Shown: one piece after another, positions 48,992-58,003 of the stretch | Layout: every line of letters starts with the position of its first letter | How positions within the stretch are numbered: the first letter of the stretch is position 1 | Source: Fluviicola chungangensis | GTDB lineage: Bacteria > Bacteroidota > Bacteroidia > Flavobacteriales_D > Crocinitomicaceae | Direction of reading: 5' to 3' | Length of the DNA: 64,000 nt | Assembly (NCBI RefSeq): GCF_007558725.1 | Contig: NZ_VLPL01000011.1 | Coordinates: 62,001-126,000 of the forward strand | The notes under the pieces: model-generated | What the model was told of the DNA's origin: nothing | What the model saw: only the letters and a program-made list of their open reading frames with translations | Database searches by the model: none | Program-made: the position numbers and the translations under genes

Positions 48992-50069
48992 ACATGTTTG
49001 AATGAATGATTTCACAGATACGTTGTACGGTGGCTTCTCCGATATCAAAATAAATCGGAAGACATAGTATTCTCTCTGAAACGGATTCGCTTACAGGACA
49101 TGATTGCTCAGTAACATAATTAAGCGAATTCAAACTTGGGTAGAAATAACGTCTGGTAAAGATGTTTTGTTCTTCCAAAGCCTTTTTGATGTGAAGCAGG
49201 GTTTGTTGGGATTCGAATAATAAAGGATAATAAGCGCAATTGTAACGGGTAGTTTGTGCTTGAATTTCCTGTTTTCGAATGGGTAACCCGGATAAATACT
49301 TGTCGTAATAGAGATGTGTCTGTTGCCTGTCATGGATTATAGCTTCGACATGAGGTAGATTGCACAAGCCCATTGCGGCATGAAATTCCGAATTTTTACC
49401 ATTGATGCCTACCCCGTCAAAACGATCGAATCCGGCATGGCCGAAATTTCTTTTCAACGAAAAATCTGCAGCCAGGGTTTCGGACTTGCAAATCAACGCG
49501 CCTCCTTCAGTAGTATGAAACAACTTTGTAGCATGGAAACTGATCGAACTCACATCACCGTAACTCATTACTGATTTGTTTTTGTAGCTTGTACCAAAGC
49601 AATGAGCGGCATCGTAAATAACCAACAGGTCATGTTCCTTAGCGATTGTATCAATTGCATCGATATCACAAGGGTTTCCAAAAACATGAGTTGCTAAAAT
49701 GGCCTTTGTTTTTGGAGTAATTTTTTTTCGGATTGATTCCGGATCAATATTGAAAGTTGTAGGAGAAATATCTGCAAAAACGGGAGTGCAGTTTTCCCAT
49801 ACGATACCTGATGTTGTGGCAACGTACGAAAAGGGAGTGGTAATGATTTCTGATCCACTTAAATTCAATGATTTAAGTGCTATTTGAATGGAAATGGTTC
49901 CGTTGGAGGTAAATAAAACATTCTCCGCATCGAAAAGTATTTTCAATGCTCCTTCAAGTTCCTGAACAAGCGGACCATTATTCGTCAGGTACTGTCTTTC
50001 CCAGATCCCTGTTACCAAACGATTGTAATCGGCAATGTTCGGAAGAAACGGCTTGGTAACAAAGATCAT
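48975..50069 (-). CDS. DegT/DnrJ/EryC1-type sugar aminotransferase
   Basis: 364 residues from the ATG at 50069, which overlaps the ABC ATPase stop as ATGA. PLP-dependent fold: FTSNGTISIQIALKSL, ITTPFSYVATTSGIV, VIYDAAHCFGTSY and the PLP lysine in SFHATKLFHTTEGGAL near residue 180. The WecE/VioA/FdtB group makes dTDP-4-amino-4,6-dideoxyhexoses; stereochemistry is not resolved. The two acetyltransferases and GT56 genes follow directly. Confidence 0.88.
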   Translation of the reverse strand: MIFVTKPFLPNIADYNRLVTGIWERQYLTNNGPLVQELEGALKILFDAENVLFTSNGTISIQIALKSLNLSGSEIITTPFSYVATTSGIVWENCTPVFADISPTTFNIDPESIRKKITPKTKAILATHVFGNPCDIDAIDTIAKEHDLLVIYDAAHCFGTSYKNKSVMSYGDVSSISFHATKLFHTTEGGALICKSETLAADFSLKRNFGHAGFDRFDGVGINGKNSEFHAAMGLCNLPHVEAIIHDRQQTHLYYDKYLSGLPIRKQEIQAQTTRYNCAYYPLLFESQQTLLHIKKALEEQNIFTRRYFYPSLNSLNYVTEQSCPVSESVSERILCLPIYFDIGEATVQRICEIIHSNMYVEKN

Positions 50070-51274
50070 TCGTCCAATTTTTGAAAGGTTATACAATCTG
50101 GCCGGATTACGCCTTCAAATTTTCCGAACCAAACGCGCTCACTGTCGTCAATAACCTCAAAGGTAATGATATCATTGATCACTTCAATCGGGATGCTGGC
50201 ATTATCCACCACAAATAAGTCCATTTTATAGGTTTCGTCGTTCAAAAAATTAGACGGAATTTCCATGCTGAACTCATGAATCCCTTCGTTTAGTTCGTAG
50301 ACAGGGGTGAAGAGATTGCAAATCATCTGGTTCAAAATAGTTTTGAAATGAACACTTAGGTTATATTTTCCTCTCTCCAAAATATTCATGACGAACTTCA
50401 ATCGGATAATTTGTGAACGATAAAAGGAAAAGGCATCTAATTCACCTGTAGATTCTCCTATAAAACTAATAGATTGGATTTTTGCGCGTTTATTTTTGAA
50501 AAGGTGAGAAAGATCATTAGCCAATTCACCGGATTTTTGACTCTGTATATAAAGTCCCGTAATTTCTTTGACATTTCCAAAGGCTTCCACTTTTCCTTCT
50601 TTTAAGTAAAGGGCTTTGTTGCAGAAACTTTGTACGGCTGAAATATTATGACTCACAAAGAGCACCGTTCGGTGTCCCTGTGAATTGATATCTTTCATTT
50701 TTCCCATGCATTTTTTCTGGAATTCTGCATCTCCCACGGCCAATACTTCATCGATGATTAAAATTTCGTTTTCCAGGAAAGCAGCTACGGCAAAGGCCAG
50801 ACGTAATTGCATCCCACTACTGTAATGTTTGAGAGGGGTATCGATGAATTTTTCAACTCCGGAGAATTCTACAATATCTTTGAAATTTTTAATGATTTCT
50901 GTACGCTTCATTCCCAAAATGGAGCCGTTCATGAAAATATTTTCCCTTCCGGTTAATTCGGGGTGAAATCCTGTGCCTACTTCCAGCAAACTGGCTACGC
51001 GTCCGTTTCCGATAATATGCCCCTTGGTAGGAGGAGTAATTTTGGATAAAATCTTAAGAAGTGTGGATTTTCCGGCTCCGTTTTTTCCAATAATTCCAAG
51101 TGAATCGCCCGGCATGACATCGAAAGACACATCGTCAAGTGCCCAAAAAATTTCTTTTCTGCTTTTGGGTTTGAATATATTGGTAATAGAATCTCTTAAG
51201 CTTAAATACGGTTGTATCTCTTGATTGATTCGGAATTGCTTGCTGATATTTCGTACTTCTAAAATTGGCTTCAT
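50066..51274 (-). CDS. polysaccharide ABC exporter ATPase (Wzt-like, with C-terminal domain)
   Basis: 402 residues. Walker A at G63-T71 (GKNGAGKST), signature YSSGMQLRLAF near 151, Walker B ILIIDEVLAV near 171, H-loop His209. Residues from about 255 to 402 form an extra domain (FYRSQIIRLKFVMNIL, FEVIDDSERVWFGKFEGVI) like the Wzt C-terminal carbohydrate-binding domain that reads the modified glycan end. Works with the permease upstream in the operon. Confidence 0.93.
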   Translation of the reverse strand: MKPILEVRNISKQFRINQEIQPYLSLRDSITNIFKPKSRKEIFWALDDVSFDVMPGDSLGIIGKNGAGKSTLLKILSKITPPTKGHIIGNGRVASLLEVGTGFHPELTGRENIFMNGSILGMKRTEIIKNFKDIVEFSGVEKFIDTPLKHYSSGMQLRLAFAVAAFLENEILIIDEVLAVGDAEFQKKCMGKMKDINSQGHRTVLFVSHNISAVQSFCNKALYLKEGKVEAFGNVKEITGLYIQSQKSGELANDLSHLFKNKRAKIQSISFIGESTGELDAFSFYRSQIIRLKFVMNILERGKYNLSVHFKTILNQMICNLFTPVYELNEGIHEFSMEIPSNFLNDETYKMDLFVVDNASIPIEVINDIITFEVIDDSERVWFGKFEGVIRPDCITFQKLDE

Positions 51275-51283
51275 AACAACAGT

Positions 51284-52108
51284 TTACGCTAAATCCGCAA
51301 AAAAATTTTCGGTCTTCTTAAAATACAAAACTCCCAAAATAAACAGCAGGACCGATCCGCCAAAACTGATCAGTACATTCATAAAATTGACTTCATATCC
51401 AGTAAATCCACCTCGAAATAACTCAAAAGCTCCTGAAAGTGGATTCAATTTCAAAATGGTTTGAGCAAATGAATTATTGGTGATAGAAATCGGATAAATG
51501 ACGGGGGAAATAAACATTAATCCCTGAACGAAAAAAGGAATAATGTATCTTACATCGCGGTATTTTACATTCATGGCAGCAAGCAACATACCGAATCCGG
51601 AAGTAGTGATACACACTATTATTGCAGCCAGGGGTATGTATAAAATTATGAGGGGAGAAATGGATACACGATAAATAAATAAGAGGAAGATAAAAATAAT
51701 TAGAGCGAAAAGAAAATCAACCAATGATACCAAAATAGCAGAAAATGGGATGATCAATCGTGGGAAATAGATTTTTTTGATAATATTGGCGTTGCTCACC
51801 ATGCTATTCGCCGCATTATTTACCCCGCTACTGAAAATATTCCACAAAAGCATACCGCTTAAAGCAAAGACAGGGTAGGGGATGCCAATTTTGGAGTTAA
51901 CGGAAATAATATCTCCTAAAAACAAAGTAAACAACAAGGTCATGATAAGCGGTTGCAGGATTGTCCACAATAAACCCAAAACAGTTTGCTTATATTTCAC
52001 TTTCAAATCACGCCAGGTGAAGTAGTAAAACAATTCTCTGTTTTTCCACAATTCAGCAAGGTTTAAACTGATTTTTCGTTGTGGTTCGATCTTGAAACGT
52101 ATACTCAT
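51284..52108 (-). CDS. polysaccharide ABC exporter permease (Wzm/TagG-like)
   Basis: 274 residues with about six hydrophobic segments. N-terminal YFTWRDLKVKYKQTVLGLLW is a family hallmark, and YRDVRYIIPFFVQGLMFISPVIYP is the conserved last third. Flips lipid-linked polysaccharide across the inner membrane with the Wzt-like ATPase ten bases downstream. Length is normal for the ABC-2 permease family. Confidence 0.92.
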   Translation of the reverse strand: MSIRFKIEPQRKISLNLAELWKNRELFYYFTWRDLKVKYKQTVLGLLWTILQPLIMTLLFTLFLGDIISVNSKIGIPYPVFALSGMLLWNIFSSGVNNAANSMVSNANIIKKIYFPRLIIPFSAILVSLVDFLFALIIFIFLLFIYRVSISPLIILYIPLAAIIVCITTSGFGMLLAAMNVKYRDVRYIIPFFVQGLMFISPVIYPISITNNSFAQTILKLNPLSGAFELFRGGFTGYEVNFMNVLISFGGSVLLFILGVLYFKKTENFFADLA

Positions 52109-52151
52109 GTTAGAACGGACAATTTTATCAATAGTAAAAATAACGAATATA

Positions 52152-53504
52152 TTAGGTTATCAGTTTTTCGTCGTCAATATCTTTCAAATCTTCCTTTTGA
52201 TCCCTGCTAAAAAGCAACAAGAGGAAAAACGGAAGTGCAGGAGCTTTTAATCTGGCCAAAACCCCGAATAACCCGGAAGTAAAACCAACGAAATATCCAA
52301 AGATAAGAATGAATAACAACGCGAAGAGCAGGAGTTCTTTTTTGTATAGTATCGAGAGTGAAGCTACTCTGCGGTTCACCAGAAAGAAGCGGACCGTGAA
52401 ATAAATAAAAAACAGGCTTTCAATCCCTATTATGAACATCAATGGTCCTTCAAATTCCCAGATAAAAGGCCGGTAGAGTGTAGCTATGACGGCTCCGGGA
52501 ATGGCTAGTACCAAACTGGTTGGACTAAAATCATTGAGGCCTAAATCGTACCTTTTTCCGGTATACCGCTCATTGACCTTGAAATCACTATGAATAACTT
52601 TTGCCGTTTCTAAAATTTGATCGGAAGAGAATTCTCCCAACTCCGAGCTTCTGAGGTAAACAATTAAACAAACCAGTGCAAATAAGATTCCGGTTGTTCG
52701 GGTAAGGAATCTCACCAGTACAGGCTTGTCTTTATTTAACCGTAAAATAATCAATATAAAAAACGGAATGAATATCCCGATGAGTACGAAAGGCCGGGTA
52801 ATAAACAAGAAGTAATTGGCAAGGACGAATGTGAATAATGTTCTGTAAAAGTGAATGTATTTCCGCTTAAAAAGTTTAAAAAAAGACATGATCGAGAGGA
52901 GAATCGCACACATTACAATGGTGTCTTTCATGAGGCCCGAGCACCAAAAACCTACCGATGGGATAAAGAGACAGGCGAGCGCCAGGTATCTTGTTTTTAT
53001 GCGTGTATTGTTATCCAGAAAAATGAAAAACTTCCAGGATATCCAGGTAGAGATGACTCCAAAAAACAAGTTGAGCGTGAGGTAGCTTCCGAAGGAGAAG
53101 AAGGAGAAAAAGCTTGCAATTTTGCATACTACCCAGGAGTTGGCTTCGGGGTAAATCCATTCAGGTGGTCTTCCTGTGGCCTGGTTAAAATAGGAAGGAA
53201 TGCTGGTTCTGCTTGGAGTAGATATGATTTCCTGTAAATAATCCAACGGGGATTCAAAAAACAGCCGGTTTAAAGTCACCGCACCTTGGTAGTAAGCTGT
53301 TGTATCTCCTCCGTTGTAATATAATGTGTATGTTAAGGCAAAGGCCACGCTTAGGATGATTTTCCAGTAGAAATGCGGAAGGAAATATTTGTAAGCTGAT
53401 TTTTCCCTGTTTTGAATGAATATAAATTGGGCAATTATTATGAAAATTACCAGCCATCCAAGGAATGAAATAAAATCAACGATCCCAAAAAATTCAGTTT
53501 TCAT
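52152..53504 (-). CDS. polytopic membrane protein, polymerase/ligase-like
   Basis: 450 residues with about ten hydrophobic segments (FIIIAQFIFI, LNLFFGVISTWISWKFFIFL, LFTFVLANYFLFI among them) and a large polar loop (about residues 90-120, FNQATGRPPEWIYPEANSW). The topology recalls Wzy/WaaL-like or EpsG-like proteins, but no conserved catalytic motif was recognised. It lies between rlmH and the ABC permease; co-location with an ABC exporter, which needs no Wzy polymerase, is odd. Confidence 0.6.
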   Translation of the reverse strand: MKTEFFGIVDFISFLGWLVIFIIIAQFIFIQNREKSAYKYFLPHFYWKIILSVAFALTYTLYYNGGDTTAYYQGAVTLNRLFFESPLDYLQEIISTPSRTSIPSYFNQATGRPPEWIYPEANSWVVCKIASFFSFFSFGSYLTLNLFFGVISTWISWKFFIFLDNNTRIKTRYLALACLFIPSVGFWCSGLMKDTIVMCAILLSIMSFFKLFKRKYIHFYRTLFTFVLANYFLFITRPFVLIGIFIPFFILIILRLNKDKPVLVRFLTRTTGILFALVCLIVYLRSSELGEFSSDQILETAKVIHSDFKVNERYTGKRYDLGLNDFSPTSLVLAIPGAVIATLYRPFIWEFEGPLMFIIGIESLFFIYFTVRFFLVNRRVASLSILYKKELLLFALLFILIFGYFVGFTSGLFGVLARLKAPALPFFLLLLFSRDQKEDLKDIDDEKLIT

Positions 53505-53506
53505 AC

Positions 53507-53980
53507 CTACTGATGGTGATAAGGTTCATTTCTCAAAATAGTCATTGCCCTGTACACTTGTTCAATAAAAAACAAACGGATCATTTGATGGGAAAAGGTC
53601 ATCTGAGATAGGGAGATCTTTCCGTTGGAACGTTGATAAACGGCATCGCTGAAGCCATAAGGTCCGCCAACCACAAAACAAATTTGTTTTCCTCCGCGGT
53701 TAAACAGATCTTGCAGATAAGCAGAAAAATCAAGCGAACTGTATTCTTTCCCTTTTTCATCCAGCAAAATGAGGGTGTCTGTGGGAGTTACTTTTTCCAG
53801 GATTAACTCACCTTCCCGCTGTTTAATCTGGCCTTCAGATAAATTTTTAGCTTGCTTGATGTCAGGGATAATCTGTAGTTGGAATGGGATATAATGGCGA
53901 AGCCGCTTCAAATATTCCTGTTCTCCTTCTTCCAGGAATTTCTTCCCCGTTTTGCCAATACAAAGTAACGTTACCTGCAT
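53507..53980 (-). CDS. rlmH: 23S rRNA (pseudouridine-1915-N3)-methyltransferase
   Basis: 157 residues from the ATG (an in-frame codon 12 residues earlier is less likely). MQVTLLCIGKTGKKFLEEGE at the start, LILLDEKGKEYSSLDFS, FVVGGPYGFSDAVYQR and the C-terminal SQMTFSHQMIRLFFIEQVYRA identify the SPOUT-class RlmH, which acts on helix 69. Normal size. Its stop lies two bases before the membrane-protein start. Confidence 0.97.
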   Translation of the reverse strand: MQVTLLCIGKTGKKFLEEGEQEYLKRLRHYIPFQLQIIPDIKQAKNLSEGQIKQREGELILEKVTPTDTLILLDEKGKEYSSLDFSAYLQDLFNRGGKQICFVVGGPYGFSDAVYQRSNGKISLSQMTFSHQMIRLFFIEQVYRAMTILRNEPYHHQ

Positions 53981-53984
53981 GCAA

Positions 53985-54016
53985 CGAATATACAAAAATT
54001 GTAGTGATTGCTTCAA
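53985..54016 (-). promoter_or_regulatory. candidate rlmH promoter
   Basis: On the minus strand TTG, 21 bases, then TATATTCG, one mismatch from TAnnTTTG. The -7 element ends only four bases before the ATG. It could also serve the downstream glycan genes. Confidence 0.45.
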
Positions 54017-54111
54017 AATGAGTTTGGGAGACCCTTTTTTTGCCGGTGGGGCCGATTAAAGAGATAATCTATAAAAAAAGTAGAGAATGAGCGGGATTTC
54101 ATTTTAGGCAT

Positions 54112-54119
54112 TATATTTG
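54112..54119 (+). promoter_or_regulatory. -7 element of the DUF4783 gene
   Basis: TATATTTG is an exact TAnnTTTG match, 29 bases before the ATG; the -33 part is not clear. Confidence 0.45.
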
Positions 54120-54148
54120 TTGATAGAGGTTCAAATAACAATTGAAAT

Positions 54149-54526
54149 ATGGGCTTTATTTTATCATTAATAGCTTCTTTTATTTTATCGCTTCATACTG
54201 TCACGGATGCAAATTTCACTGCTGTGGAACAAGCATTTGCGAGAGAGGATGCAGCTAAAATCATTTCTTACGGTAAAGATAGGATATTGCTTCAGATTCA
54301 GGGAAAAGAGGGTGTTTATGCCCAGTCCCAGGCTACTCAATTGTTGAAAGATTTCTTTAACCGGAAACCTGTTTCCAGCTTTCGCTTTACATTCAAAGGA
54401 AAAGAGAGCGATGATTCTCCGCTTACAACTGGAATTTATCTTTCCAAAAGCGAATCTTTTCGCGTGACGATCAAGTGGAAGCACATCAATTCGGAGCTGA
54501 GGATCGAATCTTTATCCATCGAGTAA
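54149..54526 (+). CDS. DUF4783-like small exported protein
   Basis: 125 residues with an N-terminal hydrophobic segment (GFILSLIASFILSLHTV) that is a signal peptide or anchor, then FTAVEQAFAREDAAKIISYG, GVYAQSQATQLLKDFF and FRVTIKWKHINSELRIESL, resembling DUF4783 proteins with a cystatin/NTF2-like alpha-beta fold. Function unknown. It sits directly upstream of nadC, as such proteins often do in Bacteroidota (recollection, not verified). Confidence 0.75.
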   Translation: MGFILSLIASFILSLHTVTDANFTAVEQAFAREDAAKIISYGKDRILLQIQGKEGVYAQSQATQLLKDFFNRKPVSSFRFTFKGKESDDSPLTTGIYLSKSESFRVTIKWKHINSELRIESLSIE

Positions 54527-54607
54527 TTCAAAAGAAAGTGTGCAAATTTCAAAGGGAATTGCTAAAAGTGGTGAACCCTTTGAATGCATCATTTTGCATT
54601 TTTGGAT

Positions 54608-54615
54608 TAACTTTG
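54608..54615 (+). promoter_or_regulatory. -7 element of nadC
   Basis: TAACTTTG matches TAnnTTTG exactly and ends four bases before the nadC ATG, which would give a nearly leaderless transcript. No well-placed TTG. Confidence 0.4.
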
Positions 54616-54619
54616 ACCC

Positions 54620-55453
54620 ATGTTTGATGAAATTATAAAAAATGCTCTTCAGGAGGATTTGGGAGATGGTGACCACTCTTCATTGGCGTGTATTCCTGCA
54701 AATGCTTCCGGAACTGCAAAGTTATTAGTGAAAGATACCGGAATTCTTGCCGGTGTAGAAGTAGCCAGAAAAGTGTGTGAATTAGTGGATTCAAACCTGG
54801 TATTTGAAGAATTACTGACCGATGGAACTCCGGTGAAACCCGGTGATATTGCATTTTACTTAAAAGGAAATGCACGCTCCATATTAGCAGCTGAGCGTAC
54901 CTTGTTGAATTTCATGCAGCGCATGTCCGGTATTGCCACCCAAACAAAAAGTTATGTCGATTTGCTGAAAGGGACACAAACCAACTTGCTGGATACCCGA
55001 AAAACCACTCCTGGAATTCGTTATATGGAAAAATGGGCCGTACGTATCGGAGGTGGAATGAACCATCGTTTCGCACTGTATGACATGATTATGCTGAAGG
55101 ACAATCATGTGGATTTTGCAGGTGGCATCAAACAGGCAATTCAGCGAACACAGGAGTATCTGAGATCTACCGGAAAAACACTGAAGGTTGAAATAGAAGT
55201 CCGCAATTTGAAGGAACTGGATGAGGTGCTTGAAACAGGGATGGTAGACCGTATTATGCTGGACAATTTTACCCCGGAATTACTCAAAGAAGCGATTGAT
55301 AAAATTGCCGGACGGTATGAAACGGAAGCTTCAGGTGGGATTACCCGTCAAACGATCCGTTCTTTCGCTGAAACAGGAGTTGATTTTATATCTGTGGGGG
55401 CACTGACACATAGTTTTGCCAGTCTGGATATGAGCTTAAAAGCAAGTTTTTAG
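54620..55453 (+). CDS. nadC: nicotinate-nucleotide pyrophosphorylase (carboxylating)
   Basis: Makes nicotinate mononucleotide from quinolinate and PRPP in NAD synthesis. The 277 residues show ALQEDLGDGDHSSLACIP, NFMQRMSGIATQTKSYVD, LLDTRKTTPGIRYMEKWAVRIGGG and MLKDNHVDFAGG, all QPRTase landmarks, with EASGGI near the C-terminal substrate site. Its stop overlaps that of the opposing SpoIIE gene by four bases. Confidence 0.96.
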   Translation: MFDEIIKNALQEDLGDGDHSSLACIPANASGTAKLLVKDTGILAGVEVARKVCELVDSNLVFEELLTDGTPVKPGDIAFYLKGNARSILAAERTLLNFMQRMSGIATQTKSYVDLLKGTQTNLLDTRKTTPGIRYMEKWAVRIGGGMNHRFALYDMIMLKDNHVDFAGGIKQAIQRTQEYLRSTGKTLKVEIEVRNLKELDEVLETGMVDRIMLDNFTPELLKEAIDKIAGRYETEASGGITRQTIRSFAETGVDFISVGALTHSFASLDMSLKASF

Positions 55454-57519
55454 TTCAAGTCGATCAGCATCATACAGATATCATCCAATTGTTCTTCGGT
55501 TCCCATCCATCGCAGCAGGTCTTGTTCGATTTTCTGAAGGTGGTTTGCCGGATTGGAGTCGTATTGTTCCAATACCATTTTTTTCAATCCCGGAGTTTTT
55601 AGTTTTTTCCCGCTTTTCTCACCGAACTGGTCAATACATCCGTCGGAAAACAACAGGATGCGTTGGTTTTTCCGGTAAGTCATTTCATGAAGTTCAAAGG
55701 GAAGACTGGATTCGGACTTTCCTACCGGTCTTTTCGTTGGAGGAATTACCTGGATTTCATGTTCATTTAAAATCCACAAAGGATTATTTGCTCCGCAAAA
55801 GCGCAGGATCTGCTTTTCAGAGTGATAGCATACGACTGAAATGTCCATTCCGTCGGAGAGTTCCATTCCGTCAGTCAACAGGTAATTTCTCAGGTAGGAA
55901 CTTACGCGATTCAATAAGTCTGCAGGATCTGCATCTTCAAGTAAACGAGCAGATTCATTCAAAGCGTTCATGCACAGAACACTCATCATTGCTCCGGGAA
56001 CACCATGTCCGGTACAATCTGCAACGGCTATGAATCTCCAGATATCTTCTCCGATGCGAATCCGTTTGATCCAATAAAAATCTCCTGCTACAATATCCTT
56101 AGGATAATAGAATACATTCAGATTGGGAATGAGATCAGAATAATAGGAACTGCTAGGAAGTAATGCGTTTTGGATTCGTTTTGCATAGAGAATACTGCTG
56201 GTGATTTCTTCGTTTTTTTGTTCCAGTTCATTGCGTTGTGCGATGACTTCCCTGGTTCTGAGTTCAACCTCTGCTTCCAGCTGGATATTCAGGTTTTCTT
56301 TCAATTCATTTGCTTCGGCAAGCACTGCAATAGAAGCGTCATTCATCAACTTGAAACGCTGCAGGATTCCGAATGTTAAAATGATCATTTCTACAGCAAA
56401 CCCGATTTGCAATCCGTTGTCGGCCAGGAAACTGTTCGGAATAATACCGAAATTCCGCAATACGAATGCAAAAACCGAGATCTGTAAAATGGAGAATGCG
56501 ATTAGATAGGATTTGGCAGTCTTTGAGCCGGTCCTAAGGGTCACAACCAGGGGATAAATAATGAATAGGTTTAAGATCAGGGTCATGGCATTGACCGTGA
56601 TCGCTGAAATGTTCATAAAAGCCGTTCCCGGAATAAGACTCACAAACACATTGATAAGCAATACCACCTGAATAAACCGTACTATGGGTTTGATTTTAGG
56701 TGTGTTGATGTGTAATTCGAGGTAACGGTAAGTGAAATTCAGGAAAAATAAAACGCCTAATGACGCGAGTACCGGATTGGCCCTGTTGGAGATAAAATAC
56801 TGGTCTGTCCAGAGCCAGGTTGTCCCGAATCCGAGCAAAGAGAGTTGGAGCAAGGTAAAGGAAGCTCCATATAAGGTATAAATGTATGCGATTCGCTGCC
56901 GGAATAAAATACCGATTGCCAGGTTGAGAATAATAATGAAGATCATTACCCCGAACAACAACCCATAAAAAACCTGTTTGTTTCCGTGTTTTACCTGGAT
57001 GTAGGACCCTTTTTCAAGTGAACTTTGAAAGTAAAATTGTTCTCCGCCATTGTTTACCCGGAAAAGAAACCCGTTGGTACTGTGCGGATCAAGGCGCAAG
57101 GGGAAGATCAATTCACGGTTTCCGTTATAACGCCAGGCAAAGGGACGTTGATCACCTCCTTTTGAGACCGGAATAAAGGTGTTTTCCCCGATTCGTTTGT
57201 ATACATCCACTTCATCAATGATCGGATTACTCAATTTAAGCATCCGGATTAGGCGCGAATCAGACAGGTTTTTCGTTTCAAAATAGAACCAAACGTCTTT
57301 TGTTTCAAAACCTAAATTCACCATTCGGGAATTAATTGGTTTGAATTCCTTCAGATGAGATTTTACTGTCCGGATGTTTGACTGGTCGTCGGGTGTAATC
57401 AAATAGGTTAGTTGATTCCCTTCTAATTTCAGAAAATCATCGTGTTGAGTGATTGGAACCTGGGAATCCGAAATGAAGCAAACAACAGAGAAAAGAAATA
57501 CAAGAATATAATTTTTCAC
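55450..57519 (-). CDS. 7TM-type sensor with SpoIIE-like PP2C phosphatase
   Basis: 689 residues starting at GTG with a signal peptide (KNYILVFLFSVVCFISDS). About 20-180 is a beta-rich extracellular domain like the 7TMR-DISM extracellular region, followed by about seven transmembrane segments (185-385), a helical linker with ELEQKNEEI heptads, then from about 450 a SpoIIE/PP2C phosphatase (YYPKDIVAGDFYWI, VADCTGHGVPGAMMSVLCMNAL, DGMDISVVCY). The conserved Asp-Gly metal sites are intact. Probably reads an extracellular cue and dephosphorylates a regulator; target unknown. Confidence 0.88.
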   Translation of the reverse strand: MKNYILVFLFSVVCFISDSQVPITQHDDFLKLEGNQLTYLITPDDQSNIRTVKSHLKEFKPINSRMVNLGFETKDVWFYFETKNLSDSRLIRMLKLSNPIIDEVDVYKRIGENTFIPVSKGGDQRPFAWRYNGNRELIFPLRLDPHSTNGFLFRVNNGGEQFYFQSSLEKGSYIQVKHGNKQVFYGLLFGVMIFIIILNLAIGILFRQRIAYIYTLYGASFTLLQLSLLGFGTTWLWTDQYFISNRANPVLASLGVLFFLNFTYRYLELHINTPKIKPIVRFIQVVLLINVFVSLIPGTAFMNISAITVNAMTLILNLFIIYPLVVTLRTGSKTAKSYLIAFSILQISVFAFVLRNFGIIPNSFLADNGLQIGFAVEMIILTFGILQRFKLMNDASIAVLAEANELKENLNIQLEAEVELRTREVIAQRNELEQKNEEITSSILYAKRIQNALLPSSSYYSDLIPNLNVFYYPKDIVAGDFYWIKRIRIGEDIWRFIAVADCTGHGVPGAMMSVLCMNALNESARLLEDADPADLLNRVSSYLRNYLLTDGMELSDGMDISVVCYHSEKQILRFCGANNPLWILNEHEIQVIPPTKRPVGKSESSLPFELHEMTYRKNQRILLFSDGCIDQFGEKSGKKLKTPGLKKMVLEQYDSNPANHLQKIEQDLLRWMGTEEQLDDICMMLIDLN

Positions 57520-57623
57520 AATGAAGGTTTAGTGCAACGTTGCAGTAAATTAAATACGCAAAAGACCAATCAAATGGTTTTCACGCTAAATTAAAAATAT
57601 TTTGAATAGTTGTTTGATGAAGA

Positions 57624-57998
57624 TCAGTTATCTAACAGTTCGTCTTCTTCATCTTTGTCTTTCCTGAAAGGATTGACAAAAAATGAAAATCCGGTGATGG
57701 CAAAACCTGCAATTAGAATATAAGTAGCATACTTTAAATGGAGTGTTTGAACAACAAATCCTATGAATATAACCAATGATCCGATCCAAAACAACAGGTT
57801 GAAATCTTCCCATTTGTCTTCGGGGATAAAACGGAATTGCAATAGACTTAAGAGCAGGCCGGTTCCACCGAATACATAGAATCCGATCCGGATAGCACTT
57901 GAAATTCCGAATGTATTCTGGGTGTAAAGCAGGATAGCGCAGGCCATTCCGAGAATATAACAAATGTTGGAAATGGCTTTTAATTGTTTGGCTATCAT
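57624..57998 (-). CDS. small membrane protein of unknown function
   Basis: 124 residues from the ATG at 57998. Four hydrophobic segments (ICYILGMACAILLY, IGFYVFGGTGLLLSLLQF, LLFWIGSLVIFIGFVV, YILIAGFAITGFSFFV), then a charged Asp/Glu/Lys tail. An in-frame earlier start would run into the gene upstream, so I chose the ATG. A second, overlapping frame in this stretch is a shadow. Five bases follow the degenerate DEAD-box gene; possibly same transcript. Confidence 0.65.
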   Translation of the reverse strand: MIAKQLKAISNICYILGMACAILLYTQNTFGISSAIRIGFYVFGGTGLLLSLLQFRFIPEDKWEDFNLLFWIGSLVIFIGFVVQTLHLKYATYILIAGFAITGFSFFVNPFRKDKDEEDELLDN

Positions 57999-58003
57999 AC
58001 TTT

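Noticed and set aside
52851-53237. 128-codon plus-strand frame under the polymerase-like protein
   Set aside because: Antisense to the membrane protein; the composition comes from the hydrophobic gene on the other strand.
55545-56033. 162-codon antisense frame under the SpoIIE domain
   Set aside because: Fully inside the phosphatase coding region, with no independent start or motif.
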